In this document: positions 36,133 through 47,435 of the stretch, piece after piece
Position numbering within the stretch: the first letter of the stretch is position 1
Layout of the letters: every line of letters starts with the position of its first letter
Notes under the pieces: generated by a model
Databases searched by the model: none
What the model was told of the DNA's origin: nothing
What the model saw: the letters and a program-made list of their open reading frames with translations, nothing else
Position numbers and translations under genes: made by a program
Assembly: GCA_958450325.1 (NCBI GenBank)
Contig: OY288257.1
Location: forward strand, 16,635,873-16,699,872
Length of the DNA: 64,000 nucleotides
Origin: Agrostemma githago
Lineage: Eukaryota; Streptophyta; Magnoliopsida; Caryophyllales; Caryophyllaceae
Reading direction: 5' to 3'

Positions 36133-37715
36133 TGTAGACACCCATATTTTGACCGCCAGGTGTCTATAGCAGCTTCCAAAGAACACCCGATGATGATCGG
36201 ACGTAAACATGGCTTAATACACTCGATTTTCGGACTCGGAATCAATATTAGTTGGCACGAGCTTTTAGCGGAGTAAAAATCTCACCAAACCGACCTCAAA
36301 TTCAGGCCCAGTGGGTCGCTTCCAGTCAAATGAGACTAATTTGGGTCAAAACCGATACCAAGGGCAAAACCGTCTTTTAGCGACCGGGTTAAACCCCGGT
36401 CAAAGGCATTTCCAAGCCATAAATATCCGGCACACCACCTCGAAAATCCAACTCGAAGTCAAACACCTACAAAAAATCAGCAATGAAGAAGAGTTAAGCT
36501 ACTAAAACTCTCCCAAAAGGACAAAACTCGATCTCTAAGGAGGTCTCCCACCCGGCTAGACCCACTCGATCGAGTGGACCAGCTCACTCGATCGAGTGGA
36601 CTCATAAAATCAGCAAAAACCGGGTATTTTTCTCATGCAAGCAAGTCTCTCCTATCCACAAACGGAATCCCACTTCACCCCAACCGGTTGTTTTCTTCCT
36701 TTGCAAGTCATCTATCTCCTATCCCAAGTCGAGTATTTCATCCTATAAATACCCCACCCCCGCAACACAATTTCATCATCAAGTATTCACAATATTCACA
36801 CATCAAATCATGACATCCCAACATCAAATCACAACCCGGAATTCCAGCAATACTAGGCATATTATATTCCGATCTTTCCTCTAGAAATCCTATAGGATTC
36901 CCGACCATTTACAACCCGAAATTCTAGGCAATTTTAGGCAAACCATATACAAACCCGAGAGCAAAACTCACCAAATCCCTTGCCTAACCATACACACCAT
37001 AACTCACCTATATACATCTTAACGCTCCCGCGCCTAGGCCGCTACTACGAGTCCGTTTTCAAGATAAATAAGCATGTAGGTTGGGGGTGTTACAAAATCC
37101 CGACTTCTCCCTTTTCTTCTCTTTCTCTCGTCCGTCCGTTCCTATTTACGGTCGTCGTCGCATCTTTTTTTTTTTATTATTATTTCTTTTCTCGTTCCTA
37201 ATATCGATATTATGGTACTATTAATAAAGCGTCATCCCTAGGATTCGATATCGACTCTATAGTCGAATATTGGATCTAAAGGAATCAATCATCAAAATAT
37301 TTTTAGTACAATCTCGTTGATGCCGAAATAATCGTCACATAGTCCTAAAGAGACTAATTACGACATTACAACGCGGAGAGATTTGTTTCGATTCAAAACA
37401 GTTTCTAGACATCGTTTTTTTCCTCAAAAATTGCTCCAAGTATTGGATATTGATGTCATAATCAAATATAAAATATTGACGAGTATCGAAAATTTAAGTC
37501 GGGTATAAATTATGTCGTATTTTTACACGACTTAGCGAAATAATCGGTTTTCAAAAATTAAAAGCAATTTCGAAATTTGCGAATCGAGTCACCACTCGAA
37601 CAGGGGGCACTCGATCGAGTGCCATAGCTACTCGATCGAGTGACATCCCACAAAATCGGGCAAGAGCTTTTCTCAAGGGACACTCGACCGAGTCCCTCCA
37701 TGACTCGGTCGAGTA
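36133..37715 (+). repeat. Truncated LTR of a related gypsy family
   Basis: Starts TGTAGACACCCATATTTTG. Palindromes CACTCGATCGAGTG at 36563 and 36585 lie upstream of a TATA box CCTATAAATACC at about 36743. The 3' part (37605-37715) again carries ACTCGATCGAGT-type motifs. It breaks off at about 37715, where minus-oriented LTR sequence begins. Related to, but clearly diverged from, the LTRs at 18725 and 30554. Confidence 0.7.
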
Positions 37716-40700
37716 CCCCCGTTGGAATCGATCGAGTCGTGGTTGTAAATGTTTAAAGGTCGATATGTTTGGTAAGACGACCTTTTTAGTGAACTGAATT
37801 CGTTGCCGATTTGTGGAGTCGCCACCGAGTCAAGTATGGGGACTTGGAAACCGTTCAAGTCAACTTTTATCCTTAGCCGGTTCAAAGCTGAGTGGCAAGG
37901 GACCTAAAGATAAAGACTTGTACCCTTAAGCACTCCATGCCTGGAATGACTCTCATTGCCAATGGTTTCGGACATCCGGAAACCGTCGATTCGGAGTAAG
38001 GGGTGAGGGTACGTATTGGGAAGCCAACGTCCGTTAGACATCGAAACCCAATCTCGCCCGCACTATAGCGGCCTCTACTAATCAATCGGTAGGCTGATTA
38101 CCTCGTTTCCTAGTTGTGGTGGAAGCATTGTAACATCCGTTGTTTTAACCTTATACCTTTTGCTATGTCTGTTGTTTAAGGACAAGTAAGTTTTGTCGTC
38201 AAATTAGTTGTTTTTACATTCTTTGCATGCAATTTCACGTGACAAGGAGGCCATGAAAAGATGCACATAGAAGAGTGGAGAGTACTAATATTATAGGTAT
38301 TAGCAAGTCAGTTTTAACGCGATAATACGGATATTAGTCGTTCTCGTGATATACATTACCTGGTATTCTGCTTAAGATGCATCGGTTCGGTATTAATAGG
38401 GATGTGTGGACATGACATAGGTCCACCCCGACGCGGCCACACGCGGGTTTGGGGAGGCGAATGAATCTCCATCCATATGAGATGGTCAAATTGAAATTTA
38501 AATCGAAGTTGGAGTCGCCACCGAACTTTGTGGGAGTTCGGGCCCGTTCGAACCCACTCTATGTCGTAGTGGGCCGTGTACAAAATACGGCCAATTTCCG
38601 ATGTCAGAGTTTATCGGGTTCGTCCCTTTGCATTTGATACCGATACCGACTTGATCGGATACCGTGTATTGAATGACTCGCGTTGCCAATGGTTTCGGAC
38701 ATCCGGAAACCGAGGTTCTGAGTAAGGGGTGAGGGTACGTGTTGGGAAGTTCACAAAGAACACCCAACCCCGCCCGCACATTAGCGGCCTCTACTAAGAT
38801 ATCGTTTGATTTTTGAATACGCGGGTTAATAATACGATGAATGATATGCAAACATTGTTTTCCTAAGCATGCGAGGAATTGAATGGGTTGCTAAGTCGGT
38901 TTAATGCATGAAAATTAACGTCAAAGTTGAATTTAGCATGTGAGATTCGTTTTAGTATAATAAAACAAACGATAAAAAATGAATTTGCTACAAAGGATGA
39001 ACAAACGAGTTAGTATCGAATTGTGAATAAAAATATAGCAAATATGATGAATATGCGAGATCGAGAAAATATTAGTCGAAATCTGAAAATATTGTTAAAA
39101 AGACGCTGTTTTGTATAAAAAACGAAGTTCGAAAAATAAATAAAAAGCGAAAAACGCGTCGCGTTCCAGCCAGTCGCGCGACTCGCCCGAGCAGGCTTCT
39201 CGCCCGGGACGCGTGCGACTCGCGTCCCGGCCTGTTTTCGAAATTGATTTTTTTGAAAGTTCGATGATTTTATTAAATCGCGTACGAATATTGCCCAATT
39301 TGCACTCGATTTAATATTTTCAATATTCGTCGTATTCGATATTCGATTATGAAATCGATATCGAATTCTCGGAATGATTTTTAGAAAAAGTTTTGTAAAA
39401 TTGTTTTGAAAAGAATTTGAACGAAAAAGAGAAAAAAAGAATGTTAATTCTCTCCGCGTTAGAATCGTCGTATTTTGTAAAAAAAGTATGTGACGATTTT
39501 TAGCATCAATGAGATTTAATTTAGTTCTTGTTAGATACGATATTCGATTAGAGAATCGATATCATATTTTAAAAACGTTATATTTTATAAAATAATTTTG
39601 TAGTATCGATATTAGAAATAAAAAATATGTGACGAACGACCAGTAAAAAAAAATGACCGACGACGAAAAAAGGAAAAAAAACGAGGAAGAGACGAGAAGG
39701 AGAAGAAGAGAAGAAAGGAGAAGTCGGGTTTGATTTTACACCCTCAACCTACATGCTTCGTTTACTGGGATCGGGGCTTGTCGGAATGTGGCTAGGGCAC
39801 GGGAACGTCGAGTGAATGTCGGTGAGTTATGGTGGTTCGGTTTGGACGTGTGAGGTGGGGCGAGGTGGCCGGTTTCGTTGGGTGAGTTCGGCGTAGTCTC
39901 GGGTTGTATCGGTTTCTCGATGCTAAGGGTGTATGTATTTTTGTGTTGATGATAATTGATGTATATTTGATAGATTGTATGTGAATGCTCATGAATGAAT
40001 CTTGAGTTGTGCAAGGGGCTATTTATAGTAATATTCCCGACCTTGGCTATGAGAAGTGCTTAGGGTGAGAACTACCGCTTAGGATAGGAAACGTAAGAAG
40101 CTGAGAAGCACGAGAATTCCGTTTACTTGGCAAAGAAGGAAGGGAATATCGGCTGGTTGGTGGAGCTCGGCCGAGTGACTTGCACTTGGTCGGGTGTTTG
40201 ATTCGGTTTTCGGATAGAATTCCTACTTGAGATCGAATTCTATCCTTAAACGGATTTGTTTAATATTTTGTGTAGCTGATTTCTTGTAGTATTGGAGCTC
40301 GAATCAGCCACGTGAGGTGTCACGGCTGACTCGCGTGTCTCGAGAATATTTTTGACCGGGTTTTGACTCGGTGGCTAAAAGACGGTTTTGCCCCTGGTGT
40401 CGGAATCGACCCAAATTAGTCTTATTTGACTCGAAACGACCCACTGGACCTGAATTTGAGGTCGGTTTTGTGAGATTTGTACTCCGTAAAAAGCCCAAGC
40501 CAAATGCCAATGATTTTGAGCCCGTTTCCGAATATATTAAAGCATGCTTGCGTCCGATCATCATCGGGTGTTTGTCGGAAACTGCTATAGACACCTGGCA
40601 GCAAAATGTGGGTGTCTACAGGATGCATCGAACCTTATAAGGTGAGCACCGGGACTAATATGGAACCCGACCATCGCTTTGTTCAGTTTTAGCTTATTTA

Positions 40701-41903
40701 CGTTTTGTATTCCGTGTTAGGTGATTTAGCATGCGATTATAAGGTCATAAAAGCAATAAATCATACGAAAAACTGTAAATGCGAATGTAAGTAAATCACA
40801 TAGTGAGGAGTTGCACCCTCGCAGTATACGCTAAACGGGACTCGATGCATAGATAGTTGAGAACGGATCTCGGGACTACTCGGATCTATTTAGAGTGTTT
40901 TAGTGTTTGTGGTTGAAGTTGGGACGTTACGTGTTTTAGTAAGTGTCATGGACCTAGTGTCCACATTTGATATTATCGTAGTGCATAATAATAAAAGTGC
41001 GAGAATGTAAAGTTTTGTTTAGACGATAACCCAGTGACGATTCGACTTCAAAGGGCGGATCCTCCTAGCTTGCGCGGTGATTTCGGCAGAGTTCCGTTAC
41101 CGATGGCCCCTCCTGCGGCTATTCCGGCAGAGCTCCGCTAGTACTTGCTAGTTCTGCGGCTAATCCGGCAGAACTCCGCTAGACTCGGAGTAGCTAGTCG
41201 ATCACAGGCACCTCGCTATCGAGTGGGGTGATCGAAGGTGAGGAGTAGCGTCGATTACGCTTTCGGGACTACGATCGAGTGGATCGTTTGCTTTGGGTGT
41301 CGGAGTGCGAGCCCAAGCGAGATACTCTTAACGAGTCAAAGAGAGAAGGGAGATGTGTTGTGTCGAAATGAGGGGGTGAAGGGGGGTATTTATAGGTGTT
41401 TTCGGCTCTCGTCGCTTGGATAGACGCCTGAGTCCATGCGCACCAAAACTCAGACGTCTTGCCTTAGGCGTGTAGAGACTCATGCGTCCAAGGTGAGGCG
41501 CTCGGGATTTTGAAGATACGATTTTGATACTTTCCAAAACCGAGAAGTGATCGTATGATATGTGTCTTAGGGATTAAGTCTTTCCCGCTTTGACCTAGTG
41601 CCGTGATGTTTAGTGGGCATCGCGTGTGCATCCCGAGGTTCCCTTGGCGCGGTGTTGACTCGGTTTGTGTTTCGGGCCCGGTTCGGGGTCCCGGTGCCGA
41701 AATTGACTCTAATTAGTGTCTATGCGGCCATAACGACACGACTAAGGCTGCCTTGATGTTATTTTAATTTTTTCGAGTAATTATTTGATTCGTTCTATAG
41801 AAAAACTATCTAAAACATCGCGAACCCGTGTCGCGTTGCAGTCTGATCGTCATCGGGTGTTGGGCACTCCTGCAGCCACCAGGTCCAAATCTGGGTGTCT
41901 ACA
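37716..41903 (-). repeat. Minus-oriented LTR of another gypsy family, split by a solo LTR
   Basis: The minus-strand start TGTAGACACCCAGATTTGGA is at 41903. A TATA box CCTATAAATACC lies at about 41392 (minus). The sequence runs to 40626, is interrupted by the solo LTR at 38405-40620, and resumes at 38399 through GTAGAGGCCGCTATAG and CCAATGGTTTCGGACATCC-type segments also found in the other LTRs. The exact lower end near 37716 is uncertain. Confidence 0.55.
38405..40620 (-). mobile_element. Solo LTR (2216 bp) with TSD GGATG
   Basis: On the minus strand it runs TGTAGACACCC...CATGTCCACA. It is flanked by GGATG at 38400-38404 and 40621-40625. No internal region remains, so the element was reduced by LTR-LTR recombination. 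It has a TATA box (TATAAATAGC, minus, about 40028) and only degenerate forms of the CACTCG/CGAGTG palindrome. Confidence 0.8.
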
Positions 41904-42611
41904 AGGGAGTATTAACATTATATTTTAAAAAAATAGTTTTGGAATAGAAATTAATTATTACGGAGTATAATCGTACATGAATACATGGAAATATAATAAA
42001 ATAAAGTAAAAATGAAGGGTACACTCGCATAAATCTTGATAGTATAGGAGATTTTAATTAAATTTGGCCAGAAATATTTAAATTAAGTAACGGTAATATC
42101 AAAAATTAAGTGTATATCACCATGTGGATATCACCCGAAAGGTAACGGTTGAAAGATAGATATGGATGAGTTTAGGGTGTGATGTGGATCATCATTTCTC
42201 CCCTCGCTTAACCACTCGATGACTATCCTTAATTAATATGTAGTGTAATTTTTTTGAGTTGATAATTATTATTTTACGAAACTCAAAATATATCGGAAAA
42301 ATTATATTTGAACCGAAATCGACTTATCACGCTCATTTTCACAATTGTATTAATATTACGGAACCAGACTACTACCTTCTCATTCAATTAGTCTTTTCTC
42401 CAGATATGAGATATAATATTTCTTTTGTCACCTCCGATCCGTCGTTGTACGTACCAGTCATCCATCCTACATTCTAACCTCTACCTGAATAGCGTTCATC
42501 ATATTACTTTATCCACCTTCATCGACAACCTTCATTAGCCACCTTTATGTACTGTTGACCTTATCTTGATGTATAAAACGCTTTGTTAAACGATATCCAC
42601 CTTTTAATTGC
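41904..42611. other. Intergenic, no gene seen
   Basis: AT-rich, with no repeat pair or family ORF recognised. Confidence 0.4.
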
Positions 42612-43090
42612 AAAGTTATTTATCGAGATAATACCAACTATAGGGGTCTTCTCAAAATAATATCATTTTCATTTAATCTGAGAAAAATACTTATAATTGG
42701 ATCAGTTAACCCATAACAGTATTGATGACTTTTTAACTGGTTACATCAGGTAAGCTAACTCATTTTTAACCGATTCGATGAATTAATAGTCTAAAAGTGA
42801 TTGGTTGAAGATCAAGATAAAGAAAAAGGGTGAAGACATTAATGGAGTATGAAAATTTAAGTGTTTAGTACATTGACAATAATGAACGAAGAGAGTGATG
42901 AAATACGAAATTAAATAAATTAAATAAAAGAAAAAAATAAAAGTTTGACGAGTTCACCACGTAACAAGTCAACGATACTATTCTGGGTTAACTAGTCCAA
43001 TGATACATATTTTTCTCGGATTAAATGAAATTGATATTATTTTGAGAAGACGTCCTATATAGTTGGTATTTTTCTCATTAAATAACCCTT
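42612..43090. mobile_element. MITE with long inverted ends
   Basis: Left end AAGTTATTTATCGAGATAAT then ACCAACTATAGGGGTCTTCT. The right end is its near-complement (AGAAGACGTCCTATATAGTT then GGTATTTTTCTCATTAAATA). The pairing continues inwards through CTCAAAATAATATCA for about 75 bp in all. No coding. The target duplication is unclear, so the ends may be off by a few bases. Confidence 0.65.
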
Positions 43091-43452
43091 AATTTTATCA
43101 AAACAAAAATTTAGCATTTTACAACTTTTAAATTTTGAGGGAGAAAATAACAACGGGTGAGATATGGATGATGAAAAATTAAATGGGCTAGATATGGATA
43201 GATATAGCTTCACATCATCTATACCACACCCATTGTCATCCATAGTCATTAAGATGACTTACTCACATTTAAAATACTTTAGAAAGTATTATTCTCTCAG
43301 TCTCAATCATTTGTTTTTCTTTGATTAAAATATTGTTTACAAATAATATGAAAAGTAAGCAAATGATCGAGACAGAAAGAGTAATAAAATTATTAACTAT
43401 CGAGATTATCGACCCAAATATTAAGTATTTATAAATTATTGTATTTTTATTA

Positions 43453-44136
43453 GGATTATTTAACAGGATTAATCTCAACTTTGGCTGGTCTTCTCTAAAT
43501 AAATAAATAAACTCAACGTTATTTAATCTGCGAATAAACTCATGTATGAGACATATCAAACGCAAATGAAATCAGCTCATTAATGATCTGATGCAGTAGG
43601 TTTATGTGCGTGGGTCCCATTGTCATTAATTAACACAGCTTCATCTTCTTTCTTTGCACATCAATGTCGATTCTTCTAATTATATACACCGAGAAATTCT
43701 CTCCCCTAAATCCAAATTTTAAACCCTAATTTTGCGCAACAATTATCGAAATCCATAGTGATCCATCAAAATCATCTTCTTCGAATTCATGGGGATCCAA
43801 AAGAAATATCTCGAAAGATGTTTTTCTGCAACCACAAGTTACGGGCAGTGATTAGGGCTATCAAAAAGGGAGATGAAGTGAAGTAAAATATGAAGTTAAT
43901 TAATTACGTTAAAAGATGAAGTAGGTAGAAAATTTTAAAATTTGGATATCTAATATATGAGTAGTTAGAGTAAATACTGAATATTGTACAGGCTAATAAG
44001 GTAGCAAACTAGCAAGTCACCGAATTTCGTTCGCGTTTGATATGTCTCATACATGGATTTATTTCCAGATCAAATAAAGTTGGGTTTATTTACAGAAGAT
44101 CAGCCTAAGTTGGGATTATTTTTGTTAAATAATCCC
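43453..44136. mobile_element. 684-bp MITE with roughly 110-bp TIRs and TSD TTTTATTA
   Basis: Left GGATTATTTAACAGGATTAA then TCTCAACTTTGGCTGGTCTTC; the right end is complementary with scattered mismatches. Both continue through ATGTATGAGACATATCAAAC. The 8-bp duplication TTTTATTA lies at 43445-43452 and 44137-44144. The end layout resembles that of the MITE at 42612-43090. Confidence 0.8.
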
Positions 44137-44144
44137 TTTTATTA

Positions 44145-45879
44145 TTGAGTATATGTTTGAATCTGAGTGCAACGGTCAAAATATTGAAAGTGATAGGAGA
44201 AGAACAATAATTATTGTATAAACTGTTGTACCACGCAATGATAGTGAAATTTTGGAATTTATGTTAAACAATGATCATTTTGGGTTAGTTAGTTATCATT
44301 TCAGATAAATAATTATCATCTTTTCGTATAAAAAAGTGGTCATTATTTAACTTGAATTAGTCACTAAAATCTAAAATGGTAAATTTTTACCATAAATTCT
44401 TAGTTTTAAGATCTATCGCACGGTGAGGAAATTTTTTATTGTGAGTAGGTCTAATAAGAAACGACGGTCTCTCATTACAGTTATTGAGAGACCAATTACA
44501 ACTTGATGTTACAGTGGTACCAAACTTAATAAAAATAGGTACGTTTAATATAAAATACTCCTTCTCTTCATAACCAAACACATCATTTGTTTTTTCACAT
44601 TTATCGAGACGTGTTTTACACCATTCATATCTTTTATTTTGCTTTAGTAAAAATCATAAAAATTTGATATTTCTTAATGAACTCGTAGAGACGAATCAAA
44701 CAAGATCCTACATGACTATATTTTCTCTTGTAAATTGTCGAGAATATCAAATGTATATAGTGTCAAAAAGAGATATGATGCCTTTGGATATGAAGGGAGG
44801 GAGTAGTACACTCCGTACTAAATAAAAAAGGTCACAATCTACAACAAAAGGGATACCCTTGTTATTAAAACAATTACAAAATGAAATGATTATTTTGCGG
44901 GACAACTAATAATAAAACAAATACAAATAACACATAACACATAACACATAAAAAGCGAGGTACAACAAAAGTGGTTTCTCAATAAATTTGTTTCAGTTAT
45001 CGACAAGTACACAAAAATGTGTCCGAAATCTAGCCATTTATGAAACATAATAATTTTCGAGAGATAGTTTTTCAATAACATTATTAAGAAATTTATTTGA
45101 TGATGAGGGGGAAGAGTTATTCAAATTAAATTTCAATTTTGTGTTATGTCTTCCACTATAAATTAGCGGGGAAAGGTCTCTTCGAAGATCTACATTTATA
45201 TATGAAGTAATAAAACAAATTGAATTTCTTCATATCCTCGACATATATATAAAACTTACGATTGAATCGTAGACGGAAAATAGGATTATACACCTGGTTG
45301 TACAATAGCTATTATTGTACAACCAGGGCAAAATTTTTGGGCTTTTGTGTATATTTATTGAGCTTATAAAAGTTTCTGAGCTGAGTTGTAAGTTTTTGAG
45401 TTTAAACATTTATGTGATTTATACACCTATTATACTCTGTACACAGTAAAACAAAGTAGCTAGTAATCTTTTATTTATTTTTATTTTGAGCGAATAGATC
45501 ATGTCGTTAATAAAAAGTCATACGATATTTACAACGTATATCGAAATTGAACGGATACAATACTATAATTTTTTTTTTGGTTCAATGAAGAGTGCACTTA
45601 GTCGCATTACAATATAGGGGGAGGGGGGATTCGAAACTGGGATACAATACTATAAAATTTGAGTACTATAGCTTCTCAGTAAAACAAAGATCTCTCACTA
45701 TGATTTTGATCTCCGCTTCTGCATATCCTCCTTCAATACATCGTTGTTTAGTGATACAGCTTTTCACAAGAGGATCTTCGGATCTTCTAAGATTTTGAAT
45801 TCTGATACTTTCACAAGAAAAACATGTTTTTAAATTGAATCATACCATAATTTTTTTTATAAAAACTTTTCTATTACTA
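44145..45879. other. AT-rich intergenic region with one perfect hairpin
   Basis: No gene seen. At 45293-45327 there is a 15-bp perfect inverted repeat CCTGGTTGTACAATA with a 5-nt loop, probably the core of a small MITE. Confidence 0.5.
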
Positions 45880-46135
45880 CTCCCTCCTTTCCAATCAATT
45901 CCATACATTTGTTTTATACACGTACATCAATGCACGTTTACATTTATCTATATCTTTAGTAACATATTGTTAAATTTTTTAAAAATATGATATTCATGAT
46001 GCACTCGATTAGAAAAATTAAACAAGATCTCACAAGACTATATTTTATCATATATATTAAAGTTATATCGATTATTATTCCCACCTATGAATAGTGCACA
46101 ATAACCAAAATCCATGGAATTGATTGGAACGGAGG
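45880..46135. mobile_element. Stowaway-like (Tc1/mariner) MITE
   Basis: CTCCCTCCTTTCCAATCAAT at the left and the complement of CCTCCGTTCCAATCAATTCC at the right, flanked by TA on both sides. 256 bp, no coding. Confidence 0.85.
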
Positions 46136-47077
46136 TAATATTAGTTATCGAATAGATAGAATATAGAATTTTGTGGTCACGGATATACGGAATTTCAACT
46201 CTGATACGTATAGAATCGATTTCATCTAACCTGATAGATTGTAGCCGACAGTCCGACATAAATTGAGATACCATATAAATATAAGGAGAGGGCAATTATT
46301 ATAAATAAAATATTAATATTGATATTAATACTAAAATTATATACTTTTATTTTTCACGGCAATTGGGTCTATTTTTTTTTTTGGTAAATCGAAGCGACAA
46401 ACGTCACTGACAATTGGGTCTATTTGTAACATGTGTACATGTATTATTTAGTGAAAATAGGAGTGACATTAGGCTTGTCTTTTTATTTTTGAAAATAAAA
46501 TAAAAAGGTCATCAATAAAGTTGTCTTGCGTAGATGATACATGCTCATGCTACGTAACCAAATGCCAACATCAAAAAAATCGAACAAATCTAATTAATTT
46601 AATACTAGCAAATTAAAGAAAATACTTGAAAATTTTAATAATGTAATCAATTCAAATTCAGTGTTTGACCACATAATTAACTAGTTAATATATACAGTAT
46701 ATATTACATAGAATTTACTAATATTATATATATGCATACATAACTCCCAATTTATTTATTTAATTATTATTAATTAGCACATTTATTAAGTTGCAAAAGT
46801 AATTATATTGACTCCATTAAATCTACTTGCTTGTTAAGTAACATACACAAAAAAAATTGAGGTGGCTTATAATTTTAAAGAAGTGATAACCGAAAGATGA
46901 TTACATTCTATATGTAATCTAAATTACAGAATCGGAAAAAAATCCATGTAGTAGAAAATACTATAGTAGATTACAACCATCTTCATAAATCGCATGCATG
47001 CAGGTGCAACATACTAGAAAACATCAAATCAAATAAATACATACCACCACGCACCCCTCGTTTTTCTTATACATACT
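46136..47077. promoter_or_regulatory. Upstream region of the MYB gene
   Basis: AT-rich. An RY-type element CATGCATG lies at 46993-47000, about 180 bp upstream of the start codon. In plants RY motifs bind B3 factors of the LEC2/FUS3 type. Whether it acts here is inference. Confidence 0.4.
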
Positions 47078-47089
47078 CTATATATAAAC
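47078..47089 (+). promoter_or_regulatory. Probable TATA box of the MYB gene
   Basis: CTATATATAAAC, 83 nt before the ATG at 47172, leaving room for a leader of about 55-60 nt. Confidence 0.6.
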
Positions 47090-47171
47090 AACACCTAAGC
47101 TCAGTAATTATCATTGAAATCAATACAATAAATATTTCTCTTAGTTTTTATTTTTATTTTTTTTTATTTCC

Positions 47172-47366
47172 ATGGATTTTGATGAAAAGTACATGGAAAA
47201 ATTTCCTCCACCACCTCCTCCTCCTCCTCCTCCTCCATTTCTTCCACCAATTCCAAACTACATATCAAAACCAAGTGATGATCATCAATTCATCTCTTTA
47301 GATGGCACAAATAATTTTCTCCAAGATTTTCATCCACTTGAAAATTTGGACATCATCAATGGACCC

Positions 47367-47435
<69 letters not shown>

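Noticed and set aside
37716..38110. A primer-binding site read from GTGGAGTCGCCACCGAG (minus GGTGGCGACTCCAC)
   Set aside because: The same motif occurs inside the other LTRs (for example near 24900 as GGTGGCGACTCCAAC), so it is LTR body, not a PBS.
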